A DNA stretch of 64,000 bases from NCBI RefSeq assembly GCF_000377005.1, contig NZ_AQYB01000030.1:44597-108596 (forward strand), given 5' to 3'. Under the pieces are notes generated by a model. That model saw nothing but the letters and a program-made list of their open reading frames with translations, was not told the origin of the DNA and made no database searches. Source of the stretch: Streptococcus minor DSM 17118. GTDB taxonomy: Bacteria > Bacillota > Bacilli > Lactobacillales > Streptococcaceae. Below, piece after piece: positions 18,839 to 27,693 of the stretch (within the stretch, counting starts at the first letter, position 1; every line of letters begins with the position of its first letter). A program made the position numbers and the translations under genes.

Positions 18839-19297
18839 CTAATCCTCTTTCCTGTCCAATCTTCTCAAAATCTGTCTCATCATCCGAGCCCGAATCCTAC
18901 TGGCTTCCGCTCCCAAAATCTCATCTGTTCCCATAGCAAGAGTCAGATTTCCCTCTCTTTCCGTCATCAAATCCTCATCAAACAAGAGCTGTAAAATATC
19001 CGAATAAACGACCCAAGACAGGTCTTCTCCCATATTTTTCAACAAGTCGTGAATCAGCTCATGCTTATCTGAGAAAGTAATCCGGCCGATGCGAATATAA
19101 CCACCGCCACCACGCTTACTCTCCACAATATAGCCGCGACTGGCAGTGAAACGGGTCTTGATGACATAGTTAATCTGGCTTGGAACAACTTCAAAACGGC
19201 TGGCTAACTCACTACGCTTGAGCTCGGCTACGCTAACCCTTTCCAAGATGGATTTGATGTGTTCTTCAATATAATCGGATGTATTTTTCATAACCAT
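18839..19297 (-). CDS. ctsR: CtsR class III heat-shock repressor
   Basis: 152 residues. Dimeric winged-helix repressor of clp genes; released on heat through its glycine-rich wing. Visible parts are the N-terminal helix-turn-helix (ELASRFEVVPSQINYVIKTRF), the GGGGYIRI wing near residue 68, and the C-terminal ClpC-contact domain. An AAGGGA site precedes the ATG; a second ATG lies two codons in. Heads the ctsR-clpC(-GNAT) operon and has its own operator over the start of transcription. Confidence 0.98.
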   Translation of the reverse strand: MVMKNTSDYIEEHIKSILERVSVAELKRSELASRFEVVPSQINYVIKTRFTASRGYIVESKRGGGGYIRIGRITFSDKHELIHDLLKNMGEDLSWVVYSDILQLLFDEDLMTEREGNLTLAMGTDEILGAEASRIRARMMRQILRRLDRKED

Positions 19298-19314
19298 ATA
19301 ATCATCCCTTTCTT

Positions 19315-19331
19315 ACTGACTATTATTGACT
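19315..19331 (-). promoter_or_regulatory. CtsR operator
   Basis: On the minus strand AGTCAATAATAGTCAGT: two heptad-like repeats RGTCAAA spaced by three bases, matching the CtsR box with changes at the end of each heptad. It lies immediately downstream of the -10, where bound CtsR would block transcription. Confidence 0.8.
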
Positions 19332-19360
19332 ATTATAGCATTCTAAACCCAGCTTTTCAA
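19332..19360 (-). promoter_or_regulatory. ctsR promoter
   Basis: On the minus strand TTGAAA, 17 bases, TATAAT: a near-consensus sigma-A promoter adjoining the CtsR operator. Confidence 0.85.
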
Positions 19361-19459
19361 GAAATTGCCATTCTAAGATGCAAGTACCCGTAGCAAATTC
19401 TTGCTTTCAATACCAGCTTTTATTATACTAACCATAAATAGATTCTAAAGGAGAACACC

Positions 19460-19819
19460 ATGTTGTTTACCAATACATTTAACGAAGATATACAAGATTT
19501 CCAAGCTGTATCTCCACAGGAAGCCCGTGAGCTTTTGGAAGCAAAGGATGGCGCCATTCTCTTCCTTGGACGTGAAACATGTCCTTACTGTCGCCGATTC
19601 GCACCCAAATTAGCCACTGCAGCTAAGACGCAAGGGTGGACAGTTTACTTCCTTCATACCCAAAACCCAGCTTATTCTGATCAGGAAATTGCCCAGCTCA
19701 GAGAAGAGTACAAAGTTCCAACTGTGCCTGGCCTTCTTCATGCTAAGCCTAGCGGAATCCAAGTCCGCTGCGACAGCTCTATGTCAGAAGAGGAGATTGT
19801 GGCTTTCATACAGGAATGA
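19460..19819 (+). CDS. Thioredoxin-fold protein (CPYC)
   Basis: 119 residues. Thioredoxin fold with a dithiol active site ETCPYCRRFAPKL near residues 39-50, an FLHTQNP strand, and a cis-Pro loop YKVPTVPGLLH. It resembles the small thioredoxin-like proteins annotated in streptococci as bacteriocin transport accessory proteins, although no bacteriocin genes lie nearby, so that name should not be taken as function. No signal peptide, so cytoplasmic. AAAGGAG precedes the ATG. Monocistronic; shares a terminator with convergent tsf. Confidence 0.88.
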   Translation: MLFTNTFNEDIQDFQAVSPQEARELLEAKDGAILFLGRETCPYCRRFAPKLATAAKTQGWTVYFLHTQNPAYSDQEIAQLREEYKVPTVPGLLHAKPSGIQVRCDSSMSEEEIVAFIQE

Positions 19820-19836
19820 TTTTCATACAAGATAAC

Positions 19837-19871
19837 AAAAAACGCCAGAACAGAGTGTTCTGGCGTTTTTA
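19837..19871. terminator. Bidirectional terminator between the thioredoxin-like gene and tsf
   Basis: AAAAAACGCCAGAACA and TGTTCTGGCGTTTTT form a long perfect stem with T runs on both strands. Confidence 0.95.
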
Positions 19872-19888
19872 TCTTTTATGAAAAAATA

Positions 19889-20929
19889 TTATTTTCCAAG
19901 AGCTGCAGCCATAGTTGCAGCTACTTCTGCTTCAAAATCATTTGAAGCTTTTTCAATTCCCTCACCTACTTCAAAGCGAGCAAATTCAATTGCTTTTGCA
20001 TTTACACTATCAAGATAAGCTTCAACTGTCTTGCTGTCATCCATGATATAAACCTGTGCAAGAAGAGTGTAGGCTTGGTCAACTTGAGTGTTGTCCAACA
20101 TGAAGCGATCCATCTTACCTGGGATAATTTTGTCCCAGATTTTTTCTGGTTTACCTTCTGCTGCTAATTCTGCCTTGATAGCTTCTTCAGCTGCTGCAAT
20201 CACTTCATCAGTCAGCTGTGCTTTTGAACCATATTGCAAGAATGGTAGGGCTGGTTTATTAACCATCGCACGGCTTTCATTGTCTTGTTCAATCTTGTGG
20301 TTTAGTTGAGCCAACTCATCTTTGACAAATTGCTCATCCAATTCTGTGTATGAGAGAACAGTCGGTTTCATCGCTGCAATGTGCATAGAAACTTGTTTTG
20401 CAAGACTTTCGTCTCCACCTTCAATCACAGAGATAACTCCGATACGACCACCATTGTGTTGGTAAGCACCAAAAACTTGATTATCTGTTTTTTCAAGAAG
20501 AGCAAAACGACGGAAAGAGATTTTTTCTCCGATAGTCGCAGTTGCATTCACATAAGATGCTTCCAGAGTTTCACCTGAGCCCATAGTCAAAGCAAGTGCT
20601 TCTTCGTTGTTAGCAGGTTTACCTTCAGCAATCACTTTAGCTGTTTCGTTTACTAAGTCAACAAATTGAGCGTTCTTTGCAACGAAGTCTGTTTCAGCAT
20701 TGACCTCCACAACTGCTGCAAAGTTCCCAGCAACATAAACACCTGTCAAACCTTCAGCTGCTACACGGTCAGCTTTTTTAGCTGCCTTAGCCATACCTTT
20801 TTCACGAAGTAATTCAATCGCTTTTTCGATATCACCTTCTGTTTCAACCAAGGCTTTCTTCGCGTCCATAACGCCTGCACCTGATTTTTCACGCAATTCT
20901 TTTACAAGCTTTGCTGTAATTTCTGCCAT
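19889..20929 (-). CDS. tsf: Elongation factor Ts
   Basis: 346 residues. Nucleotide exchange factor for EF-Tu. The N-terminal UBA-like domain ([26 protein letters not shown]) and the TDFVAKN motif that contacts EF-Tu (near residue 80) are intact. It is about 50 residues longer than the E. coli protein, as usual in streptococci, and is nearly identical in layout to other streptococcal EF-Ts. Second gene of rpsB-tsf, separated by a hairpin that may lower its expression relative to rpsB. Confidence 0.98.
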   Translation of the reverse strand: MAEITAKLVKELREKSGAGVMDAKKALVETEGDIEKAIELLREKGMAKAAKKADRVAAEGLTGVYVAGNFAAVVEVNAETDFVAKNAQFVDLVNETAKVIAEGKPANNEEALALTMGSGETLEASYVNATATIGEKISFRRFALLEKTDNQVFGAYQHNGGRIGVISVIEGGDESLAKQVSMHIAAMKPTVLSYTELDEQFVKDELAQLNHKIEQDNESRAMVNKPALPFLQYGSKAQLTDEVIAAAEEAIKAELAAEGKPEKIWDKIIPGKMDRFMLDNTQVDQAYTLLAQVYIMDDSKTVEAYLDSVNAKAIEFARFEVGEGIEKASNDFEAEVAATMAAALGK

Positions 20930-20958
20930 GTCTATTCTCCTTGTTTTTTTATAAAAAT

Positions 20959-20987
20959 AGAAGGACCGGGCTCAGCCCTGCCCTTCT
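20959..20987 (-). terminator. Attenuator-like hairpin between rpsB and tsf
   Basis: On the minus strand AGAAGG...GGGCTGAGCCC...CCTTCT followed by ATTTTTAT. The interrupted stem and weak T run suggest partial termination. Confidence 0.7.
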
Positions 20988-21004
20988 AGGATTGTTCTGA
21001 TTTA

Positions 21005-21787
21005 TTAAGCGTTGTCGCCTTCTACAACTTCAACCAATTCTTCGATTGATTCTGCAGATGCTGGCTCAGCTGCCAATTCAGCTTCTACTGCTGCTACGCT
21101 GTCTTCACCTTGGTTGCCTTCGATGATGGCATCAGCCATTTTAGCTGTGATCAATTTTACAGCACGGATAGCATCGTCGTTCGCTGGGATAATGACATCG
21201 ATGTCATCTGGATCTGTGTTTGTGTCAACCATAGCCACAACTGGGATACCCAATTTCTTAGCTTCTTTAACAGCGATTTGCTCTTTATGTGGGTCAACAA
21301 CATACATTACATCTGGAATGCGTGGCATTTCTTCGATACCGCCCAAGAATTTTTCAAGACGAGCGCGTTGTTTGTTCAACAAAGCTACTTCTTTCTTAGG
21401 AAGGACTTCAAAGACACCTTCTTCTTCCATACGTTTGATTTCTTTCAAACGAGCAATACGTTTTTGGATTGTACCCCAGTTAGTAAGAGTACCACCCAAC
21501 CAACGGTGGTTGATGAAGTATTGACCTGCACGGAGCGCTTCGTCTTTCACAGCTTCAGCTGCTTGTTTTTTAGTACCTACGAACAAAATAACTGCTTCGT
21601 TTGCTGCTGCATCACGGATAAAGTCATAAGCTTGATCAGCCAACTTTACAGTTTGTTGCAAATCGATAACGTGGATACCGTTACGCTCTGTGAAGATGTA
21701 CTTCGCCATCTTAGGGTTCCAACGACGAGTTTGGTGACCGAAGTGCACACCCGCCTCAAGAAGTTGTTTCATTGAAATTACTGCCAT
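21005..21787 (-). CDS. rpsB: 30S ribosomal protein S2
   Basis: 260 residues starting [32 protein letters not shown], the usual N terminus of S2. The open frame continues 42 codons upstream, but that part is untranslated leader: the chosen ATG has AAAGGAG 8 bases upstream. Other S2 features are IHIIDLQQT-like [33 protein letters not shown] and VDTNTDPD. The C-terminal tail is acidic and Ala-rich, typical of lactobacillales. First gene of rpsB-tsf. Confidence 0.99.
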   Translation of the reverse strand: MAVISMKQLLEAGVHFGHQTRRWNPKMAKYIFTERNGIHVIDLQQTVKLADQAYDFIRDAAANEAVILFVGTKKQAAEAVKDEALRAGQYFINHRWLGGTLTNWGTIQKRIARLKEIKRMEEEGVFEVLPKKEVALLNKQRARLEKFLGGIEEMPRIPDVMYVVDPHKEQIAVKEAKKLGIPVVAMVDTNTDPDDIDVIIPANDDAIRAVKLITAKMADAIIEGNQGEDSVAAVEAELAAEPASAESIEELVEVVEGDNA

Positions 21788-21897
21788 GAGTATTTCTCCT
21801 TTATGTTTTTTCCTCTCCCAAACGTCAAGCTCGCAGACCAACCCGCAGGCAACAGGACCACGATTGGTTTGAGATGAGTATTTGTTGTTTAGACAAC
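21788..21897 (-). promoter_or_regulatory. rpsB 5' leader, candidate autoregulatory RNA
   Basis: About 110 transcribed bases between the promoter and the ATG, G+C-rich compared with other intergenic DNA, with several short complementary segments (for example CCTGCGGG, and GTTGGTCTGCGAGC). Firmicute rpsB genes are known to carry a protein-binding leader; I cannot confirm a match to that family by eye. Confidence 0.5.
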
Positions 21898-21903
21898 TTA
21901 GTA

Positions 21904-21932
21904 AGTATACCAAAGTTTCAGGTGAAAAGCAA
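21904..21932 (-). promoter_or_regulatory. rpsB promoter
   Basis: On the minus strand TTGCTT, 17 bases, TATACT. Confidence 0.7.
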
Positions 21933-22134
21933 GTATTTCAGTACACGAATATCTACATTATACCAAGCTCATAGGAGAGGATATGTCTCTCTTTATGTGA
22001 CTACTGTTTTTATGATTTTTAACTTCATCCATTCTATTTTCTATTTCTTAGAAATAAAAAGGAAGTAGCGCCTATCTGGTGTTACGTCCTCTTAGTAGTA
22101 TTCCTTAGACAAACTGAGATACAATGCCTCTTTA

Positions 22135-22647
22135 TCATAAATCAATCTCTATCTCATAACTCTCATCAATCCACAGGATGTTTGCACCATATTTTTTCGC
22201 CCTTCTAAAAAATCGAGCATTTTCTTCTAAAACACTTTCCATCGTACACCATTCATCATCTATACGATTTTCTATAAGACGTGCATATTTCTTTATGTTT
22301 CCAAAGTGTTTCTGAATATAGTTTTCACTCATCACAAGACAGTAATACCTGATATGGTCAAGGTAGGCTGTTGCAAAGTCGTTTGCCCAATCAAAAGGGA
22401 TATAGCTCCCTTCAACAATAAGGTTTTGCTCATTTTCTATGGCAGTTTTAATCATTTCACGAACAATAGGCCATAGATATGCTGTAAGTTTATCATCTTC
22501 TTCGACTGAAAGTTTAGTATTGCCGCTACGAATTAACCCCATTTTCAAATGGTCTATTGATAAATAAGGATAGTGATATTTTTCAAGTAATTTTTGAGCT
22601 AGCACAGTCTTCCCTGTGTGGGATGCCCCCGTTATTAAAACAATCAT
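22135..22647 (-). CDS. Small P-loop kinase-like ATPase
   Basis: 170 residues. Walker A GASHTGKT at residues 7-14, then a short P-loop kinase fold with YPYLSIDHLKMGLIRSG, NLIVEGSYIPFDWAND and a C-terminal IDESYEIE. Similar small proteins in Firmicutes are annotated as adenylate kinase-like or 2-phosphoglycerate kinase-like; the substrate is unknown. Cytoplasmic, no membrane segment. It stands alone, with no close partner on either side. A weak promoter region lies upstream. AT-rich compared with rpsB and tsf, so it may be an accessory gene. Confidence 0.8.
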   Translation of the reverse strand: MIVLITGASHTGKTVLAQKLLEKYHYPYLSIDHLKMGLIRSGNTKLSVEEDDKLTAYLWPIVREMIKTAIENEQNLIVEGSYIPFDWANDFATAYLDHIRYYCLVMSENYIQKHFGNIKKYARLIENRIDDEWCTMESVLEENARFFRRAKKYGANILWIDESYEIEIDL

Positions 22648-22840
22648 GATTTTCTCCTATCTGAGCGACAAAGCATCTATGTTTTATATGAAAATTTGTA
22701 AGAAACACTGCTTGTCATCCTATCTATTTTTTAATCCCTTACTCAATTTATTATATCATGTTCCCACATTTTTTCAGTTAATCAAGTGGCTAGCTTATCT
22801 TTGTAATCTACCACAAAATAAAAATAACTATTTTAAATAG

Positions 22841-23146
22841 AAAGTTCTTCTCGGACTAATCTTTATTTAGAAAAAATAAGATGCCTAGATGCTCCTAGAC
22901 CGACTTAAAATGCGCTATTGCATTGCCGATTTTTTTCTCCTTTGAGGCTCCTTGCGGTAGAAATGAATTCACTTACCCACAATGTTTCTTGGTTCCTTTT
23001 GCTTCACGCTTTTTCTCTCAAAGAAAGAGGAATCTGCTAGCCACCAACACTCAAAAATACTCCTGTCTTTTTCGTCGTATTCTCCTATGTTTTCGCAACT
23101 GTTTTATAGGTTTGTTATCAGTCACAAATCGTCACTATGATTTTTC
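22841..23146. other. Intergenic stretch with no recognised gene
   Basis: About 300 bases upstream of the tRNA-Cys promoter. No frame has a credible ribosome binding site plus coding character. It may contain decayed sequence. Confidence 0.5.
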
Positions 23147-23175
23147 TTGACTTACGACTTTTTTTTCGGTAGAAT
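23147..23175 (+). promoter_or_regulatory. tRNA-Cys promoter
   Basis: TTGACT, 17 bases, TAGAAT, ending 12 bases before the tRNA. Confidence 0.85.
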
Positions 23176-23187
23176 AGTTTCTGTTAT

Positions 23188-23258
23188 GGCGGTATAGCCA
23201 AGTGGTAAGGCACGGCTCTGCAAAAGCTTGATCGTCGGTTCAAATCCGTCTACCGCCT
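23188..23258 (+). tRNA. tRNA-Cys (anticodon GCA)
   Basis: 71 bases with acceptor arms GGCGGTA and TACCGCC, D-arm AGCCAAGTGGTAAGGC, anticodon loop CTGCAAA (GCA anticodon), and T-arm GTCGGTTCAAATCCGTC. No encoded CCA. Own promoter and terminator, so transcribed alone. Confidence 0.97.
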
Positions 23259-23268
23259 TTTTTATAAC

Positions 23269-23297
23269 AAAGCATCCTCTGGGTGCTTTTTGTTTTT
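23269..23297 (+). terminator. Terminator after tRNA-Cys
   Basis: AAAGCATCC TCT GGGTGCTTT followed by TTGTTTTTTT. Confidence 0.85.
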
Positions 23298-23344
23298 TTA
23301 CGACATTCAAAATCGCCCCTACATAAAAGAGGGCGATGTTGTCA

Positions 23345-23884
23345 TTATAATTCTGCAATTTGGCTGAGGTTCACTTCTGCCACTGTGTCATTTCCAAACA
23401 TGGAAATAATCATCTTGACCTTGTGATTATCAATCTCAGAAACCTTACCTTCATAACCAGAGAAGGCACCATCAATGATACGAACAGTATCCCCAACTTG
23501 AACATGGATGTCAAAGTTTTCAACTGTTTGTCCCATAGAAATTAAGATTTGGCGAATTTCTTCTTCCAAGAGTGGAGTTGGCTTAGAGCGGTTCCCGTGA
23601 GAGCCAACAAAACCGGTAACATTTGGTGTATTCCGAACTACAAACCAGGCTTCATCCGTCATGACCATTTCGACTAACACATAACCTGGGAAGCGATTTT
23701 CTTCAACTTCCTTGACTTCCCCATTCTTCTCGACCTTGACGGTTTGTGTCGGAATTTCCACGCGCAAGATGTTTTCCAACATATTGTAAGTATGGGCACG
23801 TTGAAGAAGGTTTTCTTTTACCTTATTCTCATAACCAGAGTAGGTTTGGAGTACAAACCAACCTTTATCAAAACTATCGTACAT
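23345..23884 (-). CDS. nusG: Transcription termination/antitermination factor NusG
   Basis: 179 residues. NGN domain (KGWFVLQTYSGYENKVKENL, FPGYVLVEMVMTDEAWFVVRNTPNVTGFVG) and C-terminal KOW domain (VGDTVRIIDGAFSGYEGKVSEID). Binds RNA polymerase and affects pausing and termination. Last gene of the pbp2a-rpmG-secE-nusG run, about 107 bases downstream of secE. Confidence 0.98.
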   Translation of the reverse strand: MYDSFDKGWFVLQTYSGYENKVKENLLQRAHTYNMLENILRVEIPTQTVKVEKNGEVKEVEENRFPGYVLVEMVMTDEAWFVVRNTPNVTGFVGSHGNRSKPTPLLEEEIRQILISMGQTVENFDIHVQVGDTVRIIDGAFSGYEGKVSEIDNHKVKMIISMFGNDTVAEVNLSQIAEL

Positions 23885-23991
23885 AGCTGTTTCCTTTCTG
23901 TGAAGCCCGCATTTTTAGACGCTAAAAAAAGCCCGAAGGCTTTCGCTTTCATTTATTATAGCATTACAATTTTCAAAATTGCAAGCGATAA

Positions 23992-24168
23992 CTAGAAAAT
24001 ATTGAGGATTCCCAACAATCCTTTTGATAAGATGAGGTCAAAAAGGTAAATGAGAATCACAAAGAAAGCTGAGTACTGCAGTACGGAAACAAAATCTTTC
24101 CAACCCTGCTCTTTACTTGGCCAAGTTGTTCCTTTTAAAATTTGAATAGTATCCTTGAAAAAATTCAC
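23992..24168 (-). CDS. secE: Preprotein translocase subunit SecE
   Basis: 58 residues from a GTG with AGGAG six bases upstream. Short amphipathic start (VNFFKDTIQILKGTTWPSKEQGWKDF) with the conserved TTWPSK element, then a single membrane helix (SAFFVILIYLFDLIL) and a short tail. It forms the SecYEG channel with SecY. Placed between rpmG and nusG, the standard order. It is short, so easily missed. Confidence 0.96.
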   Translation of the reverse strand: MNFFKDTIQILKGTTWPSKEQGWKDFVSVLQYSAFFVILIYLFDLILSKGLLGILNIF

Positions 24169-24177
24169 GTTTTGCTC

Positions 24178-24330
24178 CTATCTGGTTTCTTTGTGGACGG
24201 TGTACTGTCCACAGTGTTTACAATATTTATTTACTTCTAAGCGTGTCGGTTTTGGGGTACTGGATAGTTTTATGGAATAATTTCTAGAACCACAAACTGT
24301 GCACGCTAGGCTTGCTTTTTTTAATGCCAT
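24178..24330 (-). CDS. rpmG: 50S ribosomal protein L33
   Basis: 50 residues: [28 protein letters not shown] followed by [16 protein letters not shown]. Both CxxC pairs of the zinc-binding (C+) form of L33 are present. The gene sits 9 bases before the secE GTG. Zinc-dependent L33 forms are often replaced by a zinc-free paralogue during zinc starvation; no such paralogue is seen in this window. Confidence 0.96.
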   Translation of the reverse strand: MALKKASLACTVCGSRNYSIKLSSTPKPTRLEVNKYCKHCGQYTVHKETR

Positions 24331-24377
24331 AAGCCCTCCATCCTCATCATTCTATCACGTTTTTTTCCTTTTGACAA

Positions 24378-26561
24378 CTATTGAAACAGACCTAGGAAGG
24401 AATCCCAGAGTGATTTGGCCCGATTGGGCAGATCGGCTTCGGTGATATTTTTTTGTGTTTGATCTAACAGCTCTTGAGCACGGTCTGTCCAATAGTTAAC
24501 CTTATCTTCAATCTCATTGACTGGAATCTGCGGGGTTACTGTATTGGTCGTATCAAGACCATTTAAGGCATAGGCATTTTCCACAGTAAAGGCTGTTCCT
24601 TGAGTCTGTGGTAGGATGCTGCTAGCTACTGTCTGAAAAACGACTGGAGCCATCCAAGAATTAGAACCATCAATATAGTGGTTTTCATCCGTTTTTTCAT
24701 AACCAACCCACTGACTGATAACCAAATCTGGTGTATAACCAATAATCCACTGGTCATTGATGAGGTTAACATCAAAGCTGGTTTCTGTTGTTCCTGTCTT
24801 ACCAGCAATATCATAGCCATAGACATCTGCATTATAACCAGTTCCGTTGGTAAAGGTACCCAGCATCATGGAAGTCATTTTATCAGCAACTGCCTGGTCG
24901 ATGACTCGCTTACTGCTACCCTTGTGACTAACTAGTACTTTGCCATTGGCTGTTTCGATACGGCTGATGAGATGGGCATCCTGCATGACACCCCCATTGG
25001 CAAAGGCCGAATAAGCTTGGGCCATTTGCAGGGGATTGGTGGAGATGCCACTTCCGATAGCTACACCCAAAACGCGGTCAACCGAATCCATATCGAGGCC
25101 GAATTTCTTTCCATATTCAAAGGCTCGATTGATGCCTAGTTCATTGACCGTATAGACAGCTGGTAGATTAAGGGACTGAGCTAGAGCTTGATACATCGGA
25201 ACAGGCCCTGATGTGGTCCCGATATAATTTTCTAGACTATAGCCATTATAGTTTGTAGTTTGGTTGTCCAGTTCCTTATTGATGGACCAACCTGCTGCTA
25301 CAGCTGGTGCATAAGCAACTAAGGGCTTAATAGCCGAACCTGGGCTACGCTGAGATTGGGTCGCAAAATTAAAAGTCCGAAAAGCTACATCTTCAGAGCT
25401 ATTGATGCGACCGACTAGAGCACGGACTGCTCCTGTTTTAGGATCCAATGCCACACTGGCTGCCTGGGCTGATTGCCCATCAAAAGCAGAGACCGGAAAT
25501 AGGCTTTCATCATTATAGATGACCTGCATATTGGCCTGAGAAGCCTGATCCATCTCCGTATAGATACGATAACCATTATTGATAATGTCACTTTCTTTTA
25601 GTCCGTAGCGGTCAATGGCTTCAGCAATAACTGCATCAAAATAAGAAGGATAACTATAGTTACCTTGTTTTCCAGCATAGTTATCATAAAGATAGTTGCT
25701 CATGTTGACCTGGGCTCCGGCATCCGCAGTCGCTTGGTCAATATACTGAGCATTGACCATCGCTTGAAGGACTGTGTTGCGGCGATTAGTTGCATTTTCT
25801 ATCGAATAATACGGATTGTAAATCTCTGGTCCTTTTAGCATACCAGCAAGGGTGGCAGCCTGTTCTAAATTGAGTTCCGCTGCACTAATAGCAAAGTACT
25901 TTTGGCTGGCATCCTCCACTCCCCATACTCCATTACCAAAATAAGCATGGTTTAGATACATGGTGAGGATTTCATTCTTGCTGTATTTTTTGTTTATTTC
26001 CAGCGCCAAGAAAAATTCCTTGGCTTTTCGAGTAATGGTTTGCTCTTGTGTCAAGAAGGCATTTTTTGCTAATTGCTGGGTAATCGTTGAACCACCACCT
26101 GAACGACCTAGTGTAAGGATAGCTAGAATGGTCCGTTGGTAGTTAATTCCTGAGTTTTTGTAGAATGAACGATCTTCCGTTGCAATGACGGCCTGCTCTA
26201 GGTAATCTGAAATAGCATCTAGCTCTACATAAGTCCCTTTTTGTCCAGATAAAGTCCCTGCTTCCACACCATCCTTATCATAAATAACAGTCGTAGTTTT
26301 AAGGGCAGCCTGTAGATCACTAACATTGGCAGTCTTGGCTAGGTAAAAAAGATAGCCACCTACTGTCAAGACCATTACTCCAATCGTAATGAGTAAAATC
26401 TTAGTCAGCTGGTAGCGACGCCAAAAGCGTCGGATAGGCTCTGGTATCCGAGATTTCTTCTTAGACTTGTAGTCCTGGTCCTTTTCTGTTTTTCGACTTC
26501 TGGAGCGACTGGCCCTGCGTGAAAATGCTTGTTCTTCATTAAAATCGTAATGCTCGCTCAT
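24378..26561 (-). CDS. pbp2A: Class A penicillin-binding protein 2a
   Basis: 727 residues from MSEHYDFNEEQAF, the usual streptococcal start with AAGGGA upstream; the frame extends further upstream without a site. Basic Arg/Ser/Lys-rich cytoplasmic tail (about 12-50), one membrane helix near 55-77, glycosyltransferase domain (EDRSFYKNSGINYQRT, GGSTITQQLAKNAFL), and transpeptidase domain with SxxK (SPGSAIKP), SLN and KTGTTE. Polymerises and cross-links peptidoglycan. Followed closely by rpmG, as in other streptococci. Diverges from the reductase gene at 26724. Confidence 0.97.
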   Translation of the reverse strand: MSEHYDFNEEQAFSRRASRSRSRKTEKDQDYKSKKKSRIPEPIRRFWRRYQLTKILLITIGVMVLTVGGYLFYLAKTANVSDLQAALKTTTVIYDKDGVEAGTLSGQKGTYVELDAISDYLEQAVIATEDRSFYKNSGINYQRTILAILTLGRSGGGSTITQQLAKNAFLTQEQTITRKAKEFFLALEINKKYSKNEILTMYLNHAYFGNGVWGVEDASQKYFAISAAELNLEQAATLAGMLKGPEIYNPYYSIENATNRRNTVLQAMVNAQYIDQATADAGAQVNMSNYLYDNYAGKQGNYSYPSYFDAVIAEAIDRYGLKESDIINNGYRIYTEMDQASQANMQVIYNDESLFPVSAFDGQSAQAASVALDPKTGAVRALVGRINSSEDVAFRTFNFATQSQRSPGSAIKPLVAYAPAVAAGWSINKELDNQTTNYNGYSLENYIGTTSGPVPMYQALAQSLNLPAVYTVNELGINRAFEYGKKFGLDMDSVDRVLGVAIGSGISTNPLQMAQAYSAFANGGVMQDAHLISRIETANGKVLVSHKGSSKRVIDQAVADKMTSMMLGTFTNGTGYNADVYGYDIAGKTGTTETSFDVNLINDQWIIGYTPDLVISQWVGYEKTDENHYIDGSNSWMAPVVFQTVASSILPQTQGTAFTVENAYALNGLDTTNTVTPQIPVNEIEDKVNYWTDRAQELLDQTQKNITEADLPNRAKSLWDSFLGLFQ

Positions 26562-26723
26562 GGGTGTTCCCTTTCTAGTTTTTAACATTATACTACAATG
26601 GCTTATTTTTTTCAGCCTCAAATCCCTTTCAAACCTTGTGACAGCCCATAAAATCAGTCTCAAGACGGAAAAATAAACTGCTTTATGATAAAATAGGGTA
26701 TTATGACACAAAAGGATACTCTT

Positions 26724-27692
26724 ATGACTGACATCTATGATATTACCATCATTGGCGGCGGGCCTGTTGGACTCTTTACAGCTTTTTATGCCCATCTCCG
26801 CCACGCCAAGGTTAAAATCATCGACTCTCTCCCGCAACTAGGTGGCCAACCAGCTATTCTTTATCCAGAAAAAACAATTTTGGATATTCCAGCTCACCGT
26901 CAACTAACCGGTCAAGAATTGACAGAGCACCTACTAGACCAGTTAAAATCGTTTAACACCACCATCTGCCTCAACGAAACTGTGATAGATGTAAAGACGG
27001 ATGAAGTGATTGAAATCACTACTAACAAAGGAACTCATACTAGCAAAACAGTGATTATCGCCATGGGAGGAGGCGCCTTTAAGCCACGACCATTGGATAT
27101 TGAAGAAGCAGAGCAGTTTCAAAACATCCATTACCACGTGACCAACATACAACAATATGCAGACCAAGACATCATCATCCTTGGGGGTGGGGACTCTGCT
27201 GTGGACTGGTCTCTAGCCTTTGATAAAATCGCAAAGAACACCACTATCGTCCATCGCCGTGAGGCCTTTCGCGCCTTAGAACACAGTGTGGCAGACTTGG
27301 AAGCATCCGATGTAAAAATCTTGACGCCTTATATTCCCCACCAACTGTCTGGGCAAGAAGGACTAGGCAAAGAATTAACCATCAAAAAAGTCAAAAGTGA
27401 GGAAACGTTGACTCTTCCCTTTGACCATCTCTTTGTCAACTACGGCTTTAAATCCTCTATCGGAACGCTCAAAGAATGGGGTCTCGAACTCAAACGCAAC
27501 CGCATCATCGTCAACCAAAAGCAGGAAACGTCTCTTTCAGGTATTTATGCCGTGGGAGATTGTTGCTTCTATGAGGGCAAAGTGGATTTGATTGCGACAG
27601 GTTTTGGGGAAGCTCCTACCGCTGTGAACAATGCCATGCACTTTATCAACCCAACCGAACGGGTCCAACCCAAACACTCAACGAGCCTTTAA
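26724..27692 (+). CDS. Ferredoxin/flavodoxin-NADP reductase (thioredoxin reductase-like)
   Basis: 322 residues starting MTDIYDITIIGGGPVG; an upstream in-frame ATG at 26703 is possible but the second has the better AGGA site and family length. FAD-binding GGGPVG near residue 11, NAD(P)H-binding GGGDSAVDW near 156, and the C-terminal GIYAVGDCC. The CxxC redox pair of true thioredoxin reductase is absent, which points to the YumC-type ferredoxin-NADP reductase. Ends 1 base before the pseudouridine synthase gene, so cotranscribed. Confidence 0.93.
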   Translation: MTDIYDITIIGGGPVGLFTAFYAHLRHAKVKIIDSLPQLGGQPAILYPEKTILDIPAHRQLTGQELTEHLLDQLKSFNTTICLNETVIDVKTDEVIEITTNKGTHTSKTVIIAMGGGAFKPRPLDIEEAEQFQNIHYHVTNIQQYADQDIIILGGGDSAVDWSLAFDKIAKNTTIVHRREAFRALEHSVADLEASDVKILTPYIPHQLSGQEGLGKELTIKKVKSEETLTLPFDHLFVNYGFKSSIGTLKEWGLELKRNRIIVNQKQETSLSGIYAVGDCCFYEGKVDLIATGFGEAPTAVNNAMHFINPTERVQPKHSTSL

Positions 27693-27693
27693 T

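Noticed and set aside
19460..19819. Bacteriocin transport accessory protein role for the thioredoxin-like gene
   Set aside because: No bacteriocin or transporter genes nearby; only the CPYC fold is supported.
21012..21775. Long plus-strand reading frames opposite rpsB
   Set aside because: They mirror the codon bias of rpsB, have no ribosome binding site and no family resemblance.
21005..21913. A 302-residue S2 open frame with 42 extra N-terminal residues
   Set aside because: The extra part is the leader; the ribosome binding site and family N terminus place the start at 21787.
10940..23070. Similar ~19-base stretch (ATTTTTGAxTGTTGGTGG) at about 10948 (plus) and 23045 (minus)
   Set aside because: Short and imperfect, no extension on either side; chance matches of this quality are expected.
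24378..26837. An 819-residue start for the penicillin-binding protein
   Set aside because: The upstream 92 codons lack a ribosome binding site and run through the divergent promoter region; the family starts at MSEHYDF.
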